Assembly (NCBI GenBank): GCA_900316115.1
Contig: ONBN01000010.1
Span: 1 to 57,199 of the forward strand
Reading direction: 5' to 3'
DNA: 57,199 nucleotides
Source of the DNA: an uncultured Eubacteriales bacterium
Lineage (GTDB): Bacteria; Bacillota; Clostridia; Lachnospirales; Lachnospiraceae
Below, one piece after another: positions 44,261 to 51,930 of the stretch (within the stretch, counting starts at the first letter, position 1; each line of letters starts with the position of its first letter). The notes below the pieces were generated by a model. That model had not been told where the DNA came from. It worked only from the letters and a program-made list of their open reading frames with translations, and did no database searches. Position numbers and translations under genes: made by a program.

Positions 44261-45421
44261 ATGAGCGAAGAAAAAGTATTAAGCTGTGCATATGCAAAAA
44301 AATGCGGAGGGTGCAGATATCAGGGAATGCCTTATGAGAAGCAGCTTGCCAAAAAACAGAAACAAGTACAGGAACTGCTTGGAAAATATGGAAAAGTGCA
44401 GAAGATCATAGGGATGAAGAATCCCTATTTTTATCGTAATAAAGTCCATGCAGTTTTTGACCGTGACCGGAAAGGAAACATTATTTCCGGCATATATGAG
44501 GCCAGATCCCACAGGGTTGTGCCTGTTGACCAGTGCCTGATCGAGGATGAGAAAAGCCAGGAGATCATCCGTACCATCCGTGGTATGCTGAAATCTTTTA
44601 AGATCAAAACCTATGATGAAGATACAGGATATGGACTTCTACGCCATGTACTGGTACGCAGAGGCTTTACCAGCAAAGAGATCATGGTGGTCCTTGTAAC
44701 GGTTTCACCTGTTTTTCCTTCAAAGAATAATTTTGTGAAAGCACTGAAAAAGGCCCATCCTGAAATCACAACAATTGTATTGAATGTAAACGACAGAAAT
44801 ACGAGCATGGTTCTTGGAGACCGTGATATTGTACTTTACGGAAAGGGTTATATTAAGGACAGTCTTTGTGGCTGTACTTTCCGCATCTCACCAAGGTCCT
44901 TTTATCAGGTCAATCCCAAGCAGACAGAGATCCTGTATCAGAAAGCAGTAGAGTATGCCGGCCTGACAGGAAAAGAAAGCGTGATCGATGCCTATTGCGG
45001 TATTGGTACCATCAGTCTGATCGCGGCACAAAAGGCCGGACAGGTGACAGGCGTCGAACTGAATAAAGATGCAGTAAAAGACGCCAGGATCAATGCAAAA
45101 GAAAACAAAACTTCCAATGTACGCTTCTGCGAAGGGGATGCAGGGGAATACATGGAAGCAATGGCGGCTTCTGACCAGACAGCCCAGGTTGTTTTTATGG
45201 ATCCACCCCGTGCCGGAAGTGACCAGAAATTTTTAAGCTCCCTTGTGAAATTAAACCCCGACCGGGTAGTGTACATTTCCTGCAACCCGGAGACCCTGGC
45301 CCGTGACCTGGGCTACCTTACCCGTAAAGGCTACGCAGTCCGGAAGATCCAGCCGGTGGAGATGTTTTGTTTCACGGAGCATGTGGAGTGCGTGGTCAGT
45401 TTGTCGAGGAAAGAGAAGTAA
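44261..45421 (+). CDS. rlmD: 23S rRNA (uracil-C5)-methyltransferase, RlmD-like
   Basis: SAM-dependent m5U methyltransferase of 386 residues. An N-terminal Fe-S cluster motif (CAYAKKCGGC plus a distal Cys) replaces a full TRAM domain; then FYRNKVHAVF, SFYQVNPKQ, the SAM site DAYCGIGTISL, MDPPRAG, and the catalytic VYISCNPETLARDL; C-terminal FCFTEHVECV (general base Glu). GGAGG lies before ATG 44261. Target base (1939 or 747 class) cannot be distinguished. Confidence 0.92.
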   Translation: MSEEKVLSCAYAKKCGGCRYQGMPYEKQLAKKQKQVQELLGKYGKVQKIIGMKNPYFYRNKVHAVFDRDRKGNIISGIYEARSHRVVPVDQCLIEDEKSQEIIRTIRGMLKSFKIKTYDEDTGYGLLRHVLVRRGFTSKEIMVVLVTVSPVFPSKNNFVKALKKAHPEITTIVLNVNDRNTSMVLGDRDIVLYGKGYIKDSLCGCTFRISPRSFYQVNPKQTEILYQKAVEYAGLTGKESVIDAYCGIGTISLIAAQKAGQVTGVELNKDAVKDARINAKENKTSNVRFCEGDAGEYMEAMAASDQTAQVVFMDPPRAGSDQKFLSSLVKLNPDRVVYISCNPETLARDLGYLTRKGYAVRKIQPVEMFCFTEHVECVVSLSRKEK

Positions 45422-45459
45422 GTGCCGTAAAATGGTGCGCTTTAGAGGAGGAAATCTTA

Positions 45460-46332
45460 TTGAAAAAGAAAAAAGATGACATCACCATCCGTTCCAGTGC
45501 AGCAGAATACTTAACCTATGTTGCCTCTGTTGGCGACCAGCAGGACAGCATTGAGATGCGCTATGAGGATGAGAATATATGGCTGACACAGAAGATGATG
45601 GCCACATTATATGGTGTTGGTTTGCCAACGATAAATGAACATATTAAGAAGATTTACGCTGATAGTGAATTAGAAGAGTCTGCAACTATTCGGAATTTCC
45701 GAATAGTTCAAACCGAAGGTTCGCGTCAAGTGACTCGTGATACAAAACATTACAATCTCCAAATGATCATTGCCGTAGGCTTTAAGGTTAATTCCGAGCG
45801 TGCAGTACAGTTTCGTAAATGGGTGAATCAGATTGCAAAGGACTACACCATCAAAGGCTGGGTTATGGATGATGAACGTCTGAAAAATGGTGGATCTGTG
45901 CTTACAGTAGAATACTTTGACCGTTTGCTTGAGCAGATTCGAGAAATCCGTCTGTCCGAGCGTAGATTTTATCAGAAGATTACAGACATCTATGCTACAG
46001 CCCTTGATTATGACCGTACAGCAAAAACAACAAAGCAGTTCTTTGCAAAGGTTCAAAACAAGATGCATTATGCAGTTCACGGACATACAGCAGCAGAGTT
46101 GATTTACGAACGAGCCGATGCAGATAAGCCACACATGGGATTAACCACTTGGGCAGCGGCACCAGAAGGAAAGATCGTAAGAAGTGATGTGAGCGTTGCT
46201 AAAAATTATCTGAGTGATCAGGAAATGCGTTCATTAGAGCGTATTGTATCAGCTTATCTGGACTTGGCAGAGGATCGTGCAGAACGTCATATTCCAATGA
46301 CGAAAATGCGAAGGAGTAGCTGGATTGTATAA
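45460..46332 (+). pseudogene. RhuM-family protein with a truncated C-terminus
   Basis: A 290-residue reading frame starting at TTG 45460 (AGAGGAGGAA nine bases upstream). It matches the virulence-RhuM family: IWLTQKMMATLYGV, IRNFRIVQTEGSRQVTR, HYNLQMIIAVGFKVNSERAVQFRKW in two segments, LSERRFYQKITDIYATA. Family members run about 40 residues further after ERHIPMT; here the frame ends in an unrelated KMRRSSWIV. It is therefore probably a 3'-truncated gene, left after a deletion. RhuM genes are typically found in mobile islands. It follows rlmD closely, without terminator. Confidence 0.7.
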
Positions 46333-46371
46333 TTTTTGAGAGTATGAAACTTTTTTCTGGACATGAAAATA

Positions 46372-46413
46372 CCCTCATATGGGACTTCTATATTTTATTG
46401 TCCTATATGAGGG
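46372..46413 (+). terminator. Strong stem-loop after the RhuM remnant
   Basis: CCCTCATATGGGAC (46372-46385) pairs with GTCCTATATGAGGG (46400-46413) with a single G-T. No T-run follows directly, so termination is uncertain; it could also mark an old element end. Confidence 0.5.
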
Positions 46414-46499
46414 CAGCATACCATTTTTATCTATATTTCTTTATCTCGAGCAGAGATATCAATGTTAATCTTTTGTGGAGCTTGCAGCTCCAAGAAATC

Positions 46500-46815
46500 T
46501 TATTTATCAAGTTTAAACAGCTTTGCAGTTACATCTGATATGATGACTGACAGCACGATGCCAAATACTTGCATCATTTCTAAGGACGAAGGTCAGGATA
46601 ACACCAAACGAGAGGATCGCTGCAACTCCTGGGGCCTTGATTTTGGCAAATATATTGATCACAACTCCTGAAATTAAAATACCAGCAGAAATCTGATAGC
46701 ACGTAAAGAACACTGGGTGGATTGCTCCTATCGCACACACAATGTATGACGCAATTACATAGAGGACAACATAGAGAAGCATCCATAAACTGTTTTTCCT
46801 GTTCCATTTGTTCAT
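46500..46815 (-). pseudogene. Remnant of an MptD-like ECF transporter S component
   Basis: The frame from 46815 encodes hydrophobic helices (WMLLYVVLYVIASYIVCAIGAI, then AGILISGVVINIFAKIKAPGVAA in part) typical of the MptD family, about 85 residues. After NDASI the frame turns into a non-homologous HRAVSHHIRCN tail, stopping at 46513, while the +1 frame continues with a plausible membrane/C-terminal segment (GIVLSVIISDVTAKLF) ending at 46500. Intact proteins are about twice as long. It is thus both frameshifted and shortened. A TetR gene lies directly upstream on the same strand. Confidence 0.6.
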
Positions 46816-46900
46816 ATTTTTTCTCCTATCGTTAGACTATACTAACCTGTAGCGATTTTTTATAGCGGCATATACCGCTATTGTTTAAAGGATCTTATGA

Positions 46901-47407
46901 TCAATAGCCGAAAAAGTTCTTCCAGCTAAGAGTAAAGAATTCGTCAAGTGTACTCGCATAGTGGAGTGCTTCATCCCTTGTGAGATCATGCCGGACAGCT
47001 TGAAAAATGGCATCTATATATATATGGTAGTCAGGAGATGGAATTCCTTCCGCTTTGCAGACTATCAATTTGAAAGCATCAAAATTTTCATAGACATACT
47101 TCATGATCCAGGACGCTTCATTGGAGGTTTCCCAAACATGGGAGAGGTCGGATGTGTTTAAAATCCGGTGCATATCATCTGCAGATTGATGATACATTTC
47201 GACAAGACCTTGGTAGGCAGGATCAACCAATGCGGCAAACATAAACATATCTTCCTTGCTTGGAAAATGCTTATACAGGCCAGATACCCTCATCCCTGAG
47301 CCAGTGGCAATACGTCGCATGGACGCATCTTTAAATCCGTAAGTCATAAATTCTTTTTGTGCAGAAGAAATGATCTTCTCATGATTTTCGGTCTTATCTT
47401 TTGGCAT
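46901..47407 (-). CDS. TetR-family transcriptional regulator (short)
   Basis: A 168-residue regulator with a clear TetR HTH at about 8-55 (FMTYGFKDASMRRIATGSG, VSGLYKHFPSKEDMF). Relatives are about 30-40 residues longer: the segment between CKAEG and the terminal IFQAVRHDLTRDEALHYAS looks deleted in frame, so ligand sensing may be altered. The gap upstream (47408-47470) holds GTGAACGCTGTTC and TGTTCGC words that could be its operator. It reads toward the MptD remnant. Confidence 0.75.
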   Translation of the reverse strand: MPKDKTENHEKIISSAQKEFMTYGFKDASMRRIATGSGMRVSGLYKHFPSKEDMFMFAALVDPAYQGLVEMYHQSADDMHRILNTSDLSHVWETSNEASWIMKYVYENFDAFKLIVCKAEGIPSPDYHIYIDAIFQAVRHDLTRDEALHYASTLDEFFTLSWKNFFGY

Positions 47408-47423
47408 GAATACTCCTTAAATA

Positions 47424-47478
47424 AAAAAAAGTGAACGCTGTTCTCTAATAATTGCTAGAATACACTGTTCGCTAACAC
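47424..47478. promoter_or_regulatory. Candidate TetR operator
   Basis: GTGAACGCTGTTC with its GAAC/GTTC dyad lies near 47431-47443, and ACACTGTTCGCT near 47462-47474 is related to its complement. They sit directly upstream of the TetR gene. Autoregulation is inferred from position only. Confidence 0.4.
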
Positions 47479-47553
47479 CTGCCAAGAACTTTCCACGTTT
47501 TTAATAAGGTTTTTTAGAAATTGATTTAGAACAATACTTTACTAAAAGTATAC

Positions 47554-47582
47554 TTGACAATATTAATTTTCATTGCTATCAT
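47554..47582 (+). promoter_or_regulatory. Promoter of the exopolysaccharide operon
   Basis: Consensus TTGACA at 47554-47559 and TATCAT at 47577-47582 with a 17-base spacer, followed by a leader of about 70 bases to cpsB. Confidence 0.72.
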
Positions 47583-47656
47583 ATACGTGAATTTTTGGGT
47601 AAAATTGTTGAAATGGTATGACATAAGACTAAAATTATGGCTTCAGGAAAAAGAAT

Positions 47657-48436
47657 ATGATTATCGATTTTCACTCACACATACTTCCAGGAATTGATGA
47701 TGGAGCCAGGGATCTGGAGACATCCATGGCAATGCTGGAACAGATCAGAGCACAGCAGACGGATATCCTGGTAGCAACACCACATTTTTATGCATCCCAG
47801 GACAGAATTGACCGTTTTCTTCAACGCAGAAAGCAGTCGTATGATGCTCTTTATCGTGCTATGGAGGAACAGGGATGGGCTGATTACCCACGGATTCTTA
47901 CCGGCAGTGAGGTGGCATTTTTCGATGGCATCAGCCAGGCAGAAGAGATCAGGCACCTTACTATAGAAGGAACAGATCTTATGCTTCTGGAGATGCCATT
48001 TGTTCCATGGAATGAGAAGATCATAGAAGAAGTATCCTGTATGATACAGGATCGCCATCTTTGTATCCTGATTGCACATCTGGAACGCTTTATCTGGATA
48101 CCAGGCAATAAGAAGTATGTCCAAAAGCTGATTGAACTTCCTGTTTTTGTGCAGCTTAATGCAGGATGTCTCACAGACTGGAGACATCGCCACATATACC
48201 TGAAAATGCTGGAAGAGGGAACTGCCCATGTTCTTGGCAGTGATTGTCATGGGGCACACCACAGGATACCAGATTTGAAAGAAGGCAGGGATGTGATACA
48301 GAGAAAAAAAGGAACATGGCTGTTGGAAAAAATCGATCAGCAGGGATATGACCTGCTGTTTGGCAACCAGCAAACTATGCCTATAGCAAAAGAAAAGGGG
48401 TATTCAGAGAGAATGTGGAGGAGAGACAATGTCTAA
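47657..48436 (+). CDS. CpsB/YwqE-type tyrosine-protein phosphatase (PHP family)
   Basis: Manganese-dependent phosphatase that dephosphorylates the CpsD-type tyrosine kinase and so controls capsule synthesis. 259 residues with DFHSHILPGIDDGA at the N-terminus (metal ligands), ATPHFY, GSEVAFF, IAHLERF and SDCHGAHHR. It heads the polysaccharide operon. It overlaps a tiny lipoprotein gene by eight bases. Confidence 0.9.
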   Translation: MIIDFHSHILPGIDDGARDLETSMAMLEQIRAQQTDILVATPHFYASQDRIDRFLQRRKQSYDALYRAMEEQGWADYPRILTGSEVAFFDGISQAEEIRHLTIEGTDLMLLEMPFVPWNEKIIEEVSCMIQDRHLCILIAHLERFIWIPGNKKYVQKLIELPVFVQLNAGCLTDWRHRHIYLKMLEEGTAHVLGSDCHGAHHRIPDLKEGRDVIQRKKGTWLLEKIDQQGYDLLFGNQQTMPIAKEKGYSERMWRRDNV

Positions 48437-48551
48437 GAAGTTATGCATCATATTCAGTATGATATTATTTATCGCACTGGCAGCGCTTATGGCTTGCGAA
48501 GCAACCCACCCGGCAGGCGGCCCTGCTTTGCTGAAAGAGCTGCTGAAATAG
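48429..48551 (+). CDS. Small putative lipoprotein (40 residues)
   Basis: An ATG at 48429 inside the end of cpsB has an ideal GGAGGAG site six bases upstream and opens a 40-residue frame ending TAG 48549-48551. Its product has a positively charged start (MSKKLC), a hydrophobic stretch and a lipobox-like LMAC, followed by an 18-residue tail (EATHPAGGPALLKELLK). The strong ribosome site argues that it is translated. Processing would give a mature lipopeptide of 18 residues. The function is unknown; it could be a cell-surface anchor piece or a signal peptide-derived factor. Confidence 0.62.
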   Translation: MSKKLCIIFSMILFIALAALMACEATHPAGGPALLKELLK

Positions 48552-48580
48552 CATATAACGCAGGTCAGAAAAGGAACAGC

Positions 48581-49588
48581 ATGGTCAGATACAGAAAGAA
48601 ATCAGAAACAAAGAAAATATATAAGAAGCTGTTTCTTGCTGTGGTGATACTGACAGCAGGCATCGGCATGATTGCCTGGATCCTTGGAGCAGCCGACAGG
48701 CGGCCTCTGCAGCAGGCCATTCAGAAGAAAGAGAAAAGTGAGATCGTCTTTCAAGGTGAAACCTATATACCCAAAGGTAATCTGGAAACATATCTTTTTG
48801 CCGGTATTGATGATCTGGGCAAGATTACAGAGATCAGGGAATATGACGGCAGCGGCCAGTGTGATGTATTGGTTGTGCTGGTGCGGGACCGCAGCACGGA
48901 TCAGTGCCAGATGGTCACTATAGACCGGAATACCATCACACCGGTGAAGAGCCTGGAGGATGACGGGAACTATATCAGTACCGATGACATGCAGATTTCC
49001 CTGGCACATGCCATGAGCCTGGATCATGTTACCAGGGCCGAGAATACGGTGGATGCAGTGTCAACTCTTCTTGGAGGGGCAAAGATTGACTATTATGCTA
49101 TGGTGAATGTGGGAGCTGTACAGCCTGCAAATGATCTGGTAGGCGGTGTCACTGTTACAGTTAAGGACGATTTTAGCGGCGTGGATGACAGCCTGAAAAA
49201 GGGCGAGACTGTCACTTTGATGGGTGTTCATGCTGAGAATTTCATCCGTGGACGAATGACTATGAAGGATGATGATACCAATCAAAACCGTATGGCACGA
49301 CAGGCACAGTATGAGGAAGGATTCAGGAGTGCATTCAGGCAGAAGTGCAGTGAAGACAGTAGCTTTCCACTGAAGATGTACCATACTCTGGAAGATTACA
49401 TGACCACTACAGTCACAGCCAGGAAGTTCAGCCGTCTGGCGTTGCTTTTGACAGATGAGACAAAGGTTACAAAGCTGGATATCAATGGAACCTATGGCGT
49501 GGATGACAGTGACTGGCAGACTTTTACACCGGATACAGACAGTCTGAAGCAGGTGATCCTGACCTTATTTTATAAGAAACAGAATTAA
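48581..49588 (+). CDS. LytR-CpsA-Psr (LCP) family cell-wall transferase
   Basis: Attaches lipid-linked polysaccharide to peptidoglycan outside the membrane. 335 residues: a basic N-terminus, one membrane segment (about 20-42), and an LCP domain (about 68-275) with LFAGIDDLG, CDVLVVLVRD, MVTIDRNT, GGAKIDYYAMVN and FIRGRMTMKDDDTNQNRM in two motifs. The start at 48581 has AAAAGGAAC before it; the frame runs open to 48443 over the lipoprotein gene, but without a site. Fits the CpsA role in this operon. Confidence 0.9.
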   Translation: MVRYRKKSETKKIYKKLFLAVVILTAGIGMIAWILGAADRRPLQQAIQKKEKSEIVFQGETYIPKGNLETYLFAGIDDLGKITEIREYDGSGQCDVLVVLVRDRSTDQCQMVTIDRNTITPVKSLEDDGNYISTDDMQISLAHAMSLDHVTRAENTVDAVSTLLGGAKIDYYAMVNVGAVQPANDLVGGVTVTVKDDFSGVDDSLKKGETVTLMGVHAENFIRGRMTMKDDDTNQNRMARQAQYEEGFRSAFRQKCSEDSSFPLKMYHTLEDYMTTTVTARKFSRLALLLTDETKVTKLDINGTYGVDDSDWQTFTPDTDSLKQVILTLFYKKQN

Positions 49589-49636
49589 TACATCAGTTTC
49601 TATGTATAACAGAAGACAAGGACGTTTTTATACATA

Positions 49637-49662
49637 TTAATAGTAAATATTTTTACTATTAA
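49637..49662. other. Perfect AT-rich palindrome between lcp and wzz-like genes
   Basis: TTAATAGTAAA (49637-49647) and TTTACTATTAA (49652-49662) form an 11-bp perfect inverted repeat with a four-base loop. Without a T-run it is probably an operator or an mRNA processing/stability stem separating the first and second parts of the operon. Confidence 0.6.
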
Positions 49663-49739
49663 ACTATAAAAATTTTAAATGAACATGTTATCTGTCTGTG
49701 ACACCATCATATATGAAAAATAGACAAGGAGAAAGTAAT

Positions 49740-50480
49740 ATGAATCAGAATCAAACAAACGAAGAGATGGAAATTGACCTTCTGGATCTGGCATATATGC
49801 TTCTGGATAAATGGTATTATCTGTTGTTATGCCTGCTGGCAGGTGCCGTATTGCTGAATGCGTATTCCTTCTTCTTTATTGAACCTACCTATTCCTCTAC
49901 ATCCAAACTGTATGTGGTGTCAGCATCGGATGATTCAGTGGTCAATTTAAGTGACCTGAATCTGGGTACATCCCTGACTGCTGACTACGAAGAACTGATG
50001 CTTAGTTATCCGGTACTGGGGCTGGTGATCGACAAGCTTGATCTGGATATGACACCAGATGATCTGAAGAATCTGTACTCCTTAAACAATCCAAGCGATA
50101 CACGTATTCTGCAGATCACAGCAACTACCACAGATCCGCAGCTTTCCATGGATCTGGCTGAAGCAATGGCAGAAGTAGCAGTATCCTATCTGCCTGAGAC
50201 TATGGACACCCTGGCTCCTAATATTGCACAGCATGCAAAGCTTCCGGATTATAAGGCAGGCCCAAGTTACAGGAAATACACCATGATCGGTGCATTGCTT
50301 GGACTATTCCTGATGGCAGGTATTCTGGTAGTCCAGTATCTTATGGATGATACCATACATACAGCAGAAGATATGGAAAAGTACTTCGGTTTGTTACCAC
50401 TGACCACGATCCCTGATAGTGATCAGGTTGTCGATATTGAAGAGGAAATACATTCCGGAAAGAGAGGACATAAGAAATGA
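49740..50480 (+). CDS. Wzz/YveK-type polysaccharide chain-length regulator (CpsC-like)
   Basis: A 246-residue membrane protein with segments at about 22-44 and 185-207 flanking an extracellular domain (PTYSSTSKLYVVSASDDS...). It matches the CpsC/CapA class, which activates the tyrosine kinase CpsD encoded next. The start at 49740 has AAGGAGAAA upstream; the open frame extends to 49698. It overlaps the kinase gene by four bases (ATGA). Confidence 0.92.
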   Translation: MNQNQTNEEMEIDLLDLAYMLLDKWYYLLLCLLAGAVLLNAYSFFFIEPTYSSTSKLYVVSASDDSVVNLSDLNLGTSLTADYEELMLSYPVLGLVIDKLDLDMTPDDLKNLYSLNNPSDTRILQITATTTDPQLSMDLAEAMAEVAVSYLPETMDTLAPNIAQHAKLPDYKAGPSYRKYTMIGALLGLFLMAGILVVQYLMDDTIHTAEDMEKYFGLLPLTTIPDSDQVVDIEEEIHSGKRGHKK

Positions 50481-51181
50481 AACATCTGATGATTACACTT
50501 CCGGAACTGCCTTATGCAGTGGAAGAAGCAATGAACCGTCTGCGTATCAATATTAAATTTTGTGGAAAAAACACACATAAGATCCTGCTGACAAGCTGTT
50601 TACCTAATGAAGGCAAGAGTACCATATCTGCCTATCTTTGGAAGATGCTGGCAGAGGCAGGTTTTCCTACAGTGTTAGTTGATGCGGATCTACGCAAATC
50701 TGTGATGAAGCATCGTCTTCAGATCGAATACGATAAGGATATGAAAGGCTTGAATCATTATCTGTCCGGTTTGGCAGAATATGATGAAGTACTTTATGAA
50801 ACCAACATAGAAAACGGATATTTTGTGCCCAGCACCCAGCTTCTGGAAAATCCATCTGTTTTACTGGAGGATGTCCGGCTTGGAGAACTTTTGAATACCC
50901 TGGCAGAGAATTACCGTTTTGTCATTATTGATACCCCGCCTCTTGGCAGTGTGTCTGACGGTGCCCTGATCGCTTCCATGTGTGACGGAGCAGTACTGGT
51001 TGTGCGTGCCGGAAATACCCCCAAGGCAATGATCAAGCAGTCGTTTCTTGAACTGGAACAGGCAGGCTGTAAATTACTTGGAACTGTATTGAACCGTGCA
51101 GAAGTACGCAGCCGTGCTTACGGCAAATATTATGGTAAATATTATGGGAAGTATGGCAGCGCACAGCTGTATCGGAATTGA
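50477..51181 (+). CDS. CpsD/CapB-type tyrosine kinase
   Basis: Bacterial tyrosine (BY) kinase of 234 residues. Walker A SCLPNEGKSTISAYL, Walker A' VLVDADLRKS and Walker B VIIDTPPLG are visible, and the C-terminus has the tyrosine cluster (KYYGKYYGKYG, ending YRN). Activated by the CpsC-like protein, dephosphorylated by CpsB; together they control polymer length and export. Confidence 0.95.
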   Translation: MKHLMITLPELPYAVEEAMNRLRINIKFCGKNTHKILLTSCLPNEGKSTISAYLWKMLAEAGFPTVLVDADLRKSVMKHRLQIEYDKDMKGLNHYLSGLAEYDEVLYETNIENGYFVPSTQLLENPSVLLEDVRLGELLNTLAENYRFVIIDTPPLGSVSDGALIASMCDGAVLVVRAGNTPKAMIKQSFLELEQAGCKLLGTVLNRAEVRSRAYGKYYGKYYGKYGSAQLYRN

Positions 51182-51266
51182 CACCCAGATGCCACTGAAT
51201 TACGGATAAATGGAAGGTGCGTGGAAACTTCTGTTTATTGATACATGCAACAAAGGAGTGAGAGAC

Positions 51267-51845
51267 ATGAAATCATTAAAAAGAATCGCTCTTATCTTCG
51301 CTTCTTTAATGATGATTCTGAGTGTATCTATATCAGTATACGCAAAAGAATCACCGGCAAAGACATCCTTTAAGGCTTCTCTGAAGCAGTCTGTTATCAC
51401 ATATGATGGAAAGACACATAAACCATCTGTAGTCGTAACAGATCTGAAAGGCAAAAAGCTTGATAAGAAATACTACACCGCAAATGTGAAAAAAGTGAAA
51501 AACGCCGGTGTGTATATTGTTACTGTAAAAGGAAAAGGAAAATATGCCGGATCCGTTGAAAAACTCACTTATAAGATCAATCCGAAGAAACAGAAAGTAA
51601 CTGTATCCAAGGATAAAATCACAGTAAAATACAACAGGCGTAAGGCTACAAGCCAGACGCTGAAAGTATCCAAGCAAGTCGGAAAGGTTACTTATACAAC
51701 GAACAGCTCCAAGATCCGGGTGAACAAAAACGGCAGGATCACGGTAGCAAAGGGTACCCAAAAGGGTGTTTATCGTGTGACAGTAACTGTTAAAGCCACA
51801 AACTACAGGACAGTTAATAAGATTGTCAAAATAACTGTAAAATAA
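51267..51845 (+). CDS. Secreted Lys-rich Ig-like protein
   Basis: A 192-residue exported protein. Signal peptide about 1-26 (LSVSISVYAKE), then two Ig-like units: about 35-105 (VITYDGKTHKPSVVV...YAGSVEKLTYKI) and about 108-190 (KITVKYNRRKATSQTLKVS...). The first is like repeat units of Lachnospiraceae cell-wall adhesins; the second resembles a bacterial Ig-like domain. Highly basic, so it may bind anionic polysaccharide. AAAGGAGTG precedes ATG 51267. Its location between kinase and sugar transferase suggests a surface role with the polymer. Confidence 0.72.
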   Translation: MKSLKRIALIFASLMMILSVSISVYAKESPAKTSFKASLKQSVITYDGKTHKPSVVVTDLKGKKLDKKYYTANVKKVKNAGVYIVTVKGKGKYAGSVEKLTYKINPKKQKVTVSKDKITVKYNRRKATSQTLKVSKQVGKVTYTTNSSKIRVNKNGRITVAKGTQKGVYRVTVTVKATNYRTVNKIVKITVK

Positions 51846-51930
51846 GTTTGCTGTTTGGCTGAAAAGTTGCAGCATGTTCCCTGACCACGCAAGGGAACGG
51901 CTGGCTTTTATGGAAGGGAAAAGAAAAAGT

